From Thermoplasmata archaeon (GTDB taxonomy: Archaea; Thermoplasmatota; Thermoplasmata; Thermoplasmatales; Thermoplasmataceae), in assembly GCA_021797295.1 (NCBI GenBank), contig JAKAAA010000061.1:1-6485 (forward strand): 6,485 bases of DNA. Direction: 5' to 3'. The notes below the pieces were generated by a model. That model did no database searches. It was not told the origin of the DNA and was given only the letters and a program-made list of their open reading frames with translations. A program made the translations under genes and the position numbers. Every line of letters starts with the position of its first letter. The first letter of the stretch is position 1. Of this stretch, positions 6,339-6,485 are shown in pieces.

Positions 6339-6485
6339 GAGACCACCTCTGCAATGTCCTTTATATTATTTACATAGGGAGATAGATTCTGGTAACATAG
6401 CGGGCACATAACAAGAACGTTTTCATTGACAGATAATAATTTCTCAGCACGTGATTTTGATATATCCTCGCTGTCTTTAGTTGAG
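6335..6485 (-). CDS. lutA: CCG-domain (cysteine-rich, HdrB-like) protein, probably LutA, C-terminal 49 residues
   Basis: The minus-strand frame is open from the window edge for 49 codons and ends in TGA at 6337-6335. The encoded tail contains VLVMCPLCYQNLSPYV and ends in IKDIAEVVS. This is the end of a CCG (DUF224) domain: the final CxxC of the CX(n)CCG...CxxC signature (here residues 27 and 30 of the fragment), followed by the hydrophobic helix and the DIAE(L/V)V tail seen in LutA, GlpC and HdrB proteins. These domains bind iron-sulfur clusters and serve in electron transfer or disulfide chemistry. Position directly before lutB with an ATGA overlap makes LutA much the likeliest. The N-terminal part, including any first CCG repeat, lies outside the window, so an HdrB-like subunit cannot be fully excluded. 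Confidence 0.85.
   Translation of the reverse strand, partial: STKDSEDISKSRAEKLLSVNENVLVMCPLCYQNLSPYVNNIKDIAEVVS
6344..6349 (-). promoter_or_regulatory. Shine-Dalgarno sequence of lutB
   Basis: GAGGTG on the minus strand lies five bases before the lutB ATG at 6338 and inside the end of the upstream gene. It complements the CACCTC core at the 3' end of archaeal 16S rRNA. It decides the start of lutB and supports coupled translation. It is the only clear Shine-Dalgarno site I see before a start in this window. Confidence 0.7.

Noticed and set aside
6062..6340. A 92-residue plus-strand open frame at the 5' end of lutB.
   Set aside because: It is antisense to the LutB N-terminus, with low-complexity hydrophobic and His/Pro-rich sequence typical of a shadow frame.
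1..6485. Mobile element, CRISPR, tRNA/rRNA, riboswitch or defence island.
   Set aside because: No transposase, integrase, direct-repeat array, terminal inverted repeats, structured RNA or defence-type gene was seen; nearly all of the window is accounted for by household and metabolic genes with short gaps.

Overview
The window looks like chromosomal DNA from an acidophilic archaeon of the Thermoplasmatales, of the Ferroplasma/Acidiplasma/Picrophilus kind. The reasons are AT-rich, tightly packed genes; a 787-residue M1 aminopeptidase of the tricorn interacting factor F2/F3 type, best known from Thermoplasma; and first-of-unit genes with a TATA-like element about 25 bp before the ATG and no ribosome binding site, as expected for leaderless archaeal transcripts. 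The species assignment is inference.

Layout, left to right. Bases 1-501 (+) hold the 3' part of lipB (octanoyl/lipoyl transferase), with both catalytic residues present. Bases 578-1042 (+) encode a soluble 154-residue protein of unknown function. Its stop codon overlaps that of a convergent four-helix membrane protein of unknown function (1039-1464, -). A 74-bp divergent promoter region (1465-1538) separates this from the F2/F3-like aminopeptidase (1539-3902, +). One base further on, the convergent gene for an alkaline-phosphatase-superfamily phosphodiesterase ends (3904-5154, -). Upstream of it on the minus strand is lutB (5202-6338, -), a LUD-domain iron-sulfur protein of lactate oxidation. 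lutB overlaps by four bases (ATGA) the 3' end of a cysteine-rich CCG-domain gene, most likely lutA (6335-6485, -), which runs off the right edge.

The genes form at least five transcription units. lutA and lutB are translationally coupled and should form a membrane-associated lactate-to-pyruvate oxidation complex. LipB modifies the lipoyl domains of 2-oxoacid dehydrogenase or glycine-cleavage proteins. The aminopeptidase trims peptides released by the proteasome/tricorn route to free amino acids. These functions suit a heterotrophic acidophile living on peptides and small organic acids, but only lutA-lutB are visibly linked. No RNA gene, CRISPR array, insertion sequence, integration site or defence system was seen, and no intergenic gap exceeds 80 bp. 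The points most worth a second look are the non-canonical second Fe-S motif of LutB, LipB in an archaeon, the palindromic shared terminator at overlapping stop codons, and the two uncharacterised small proteins.
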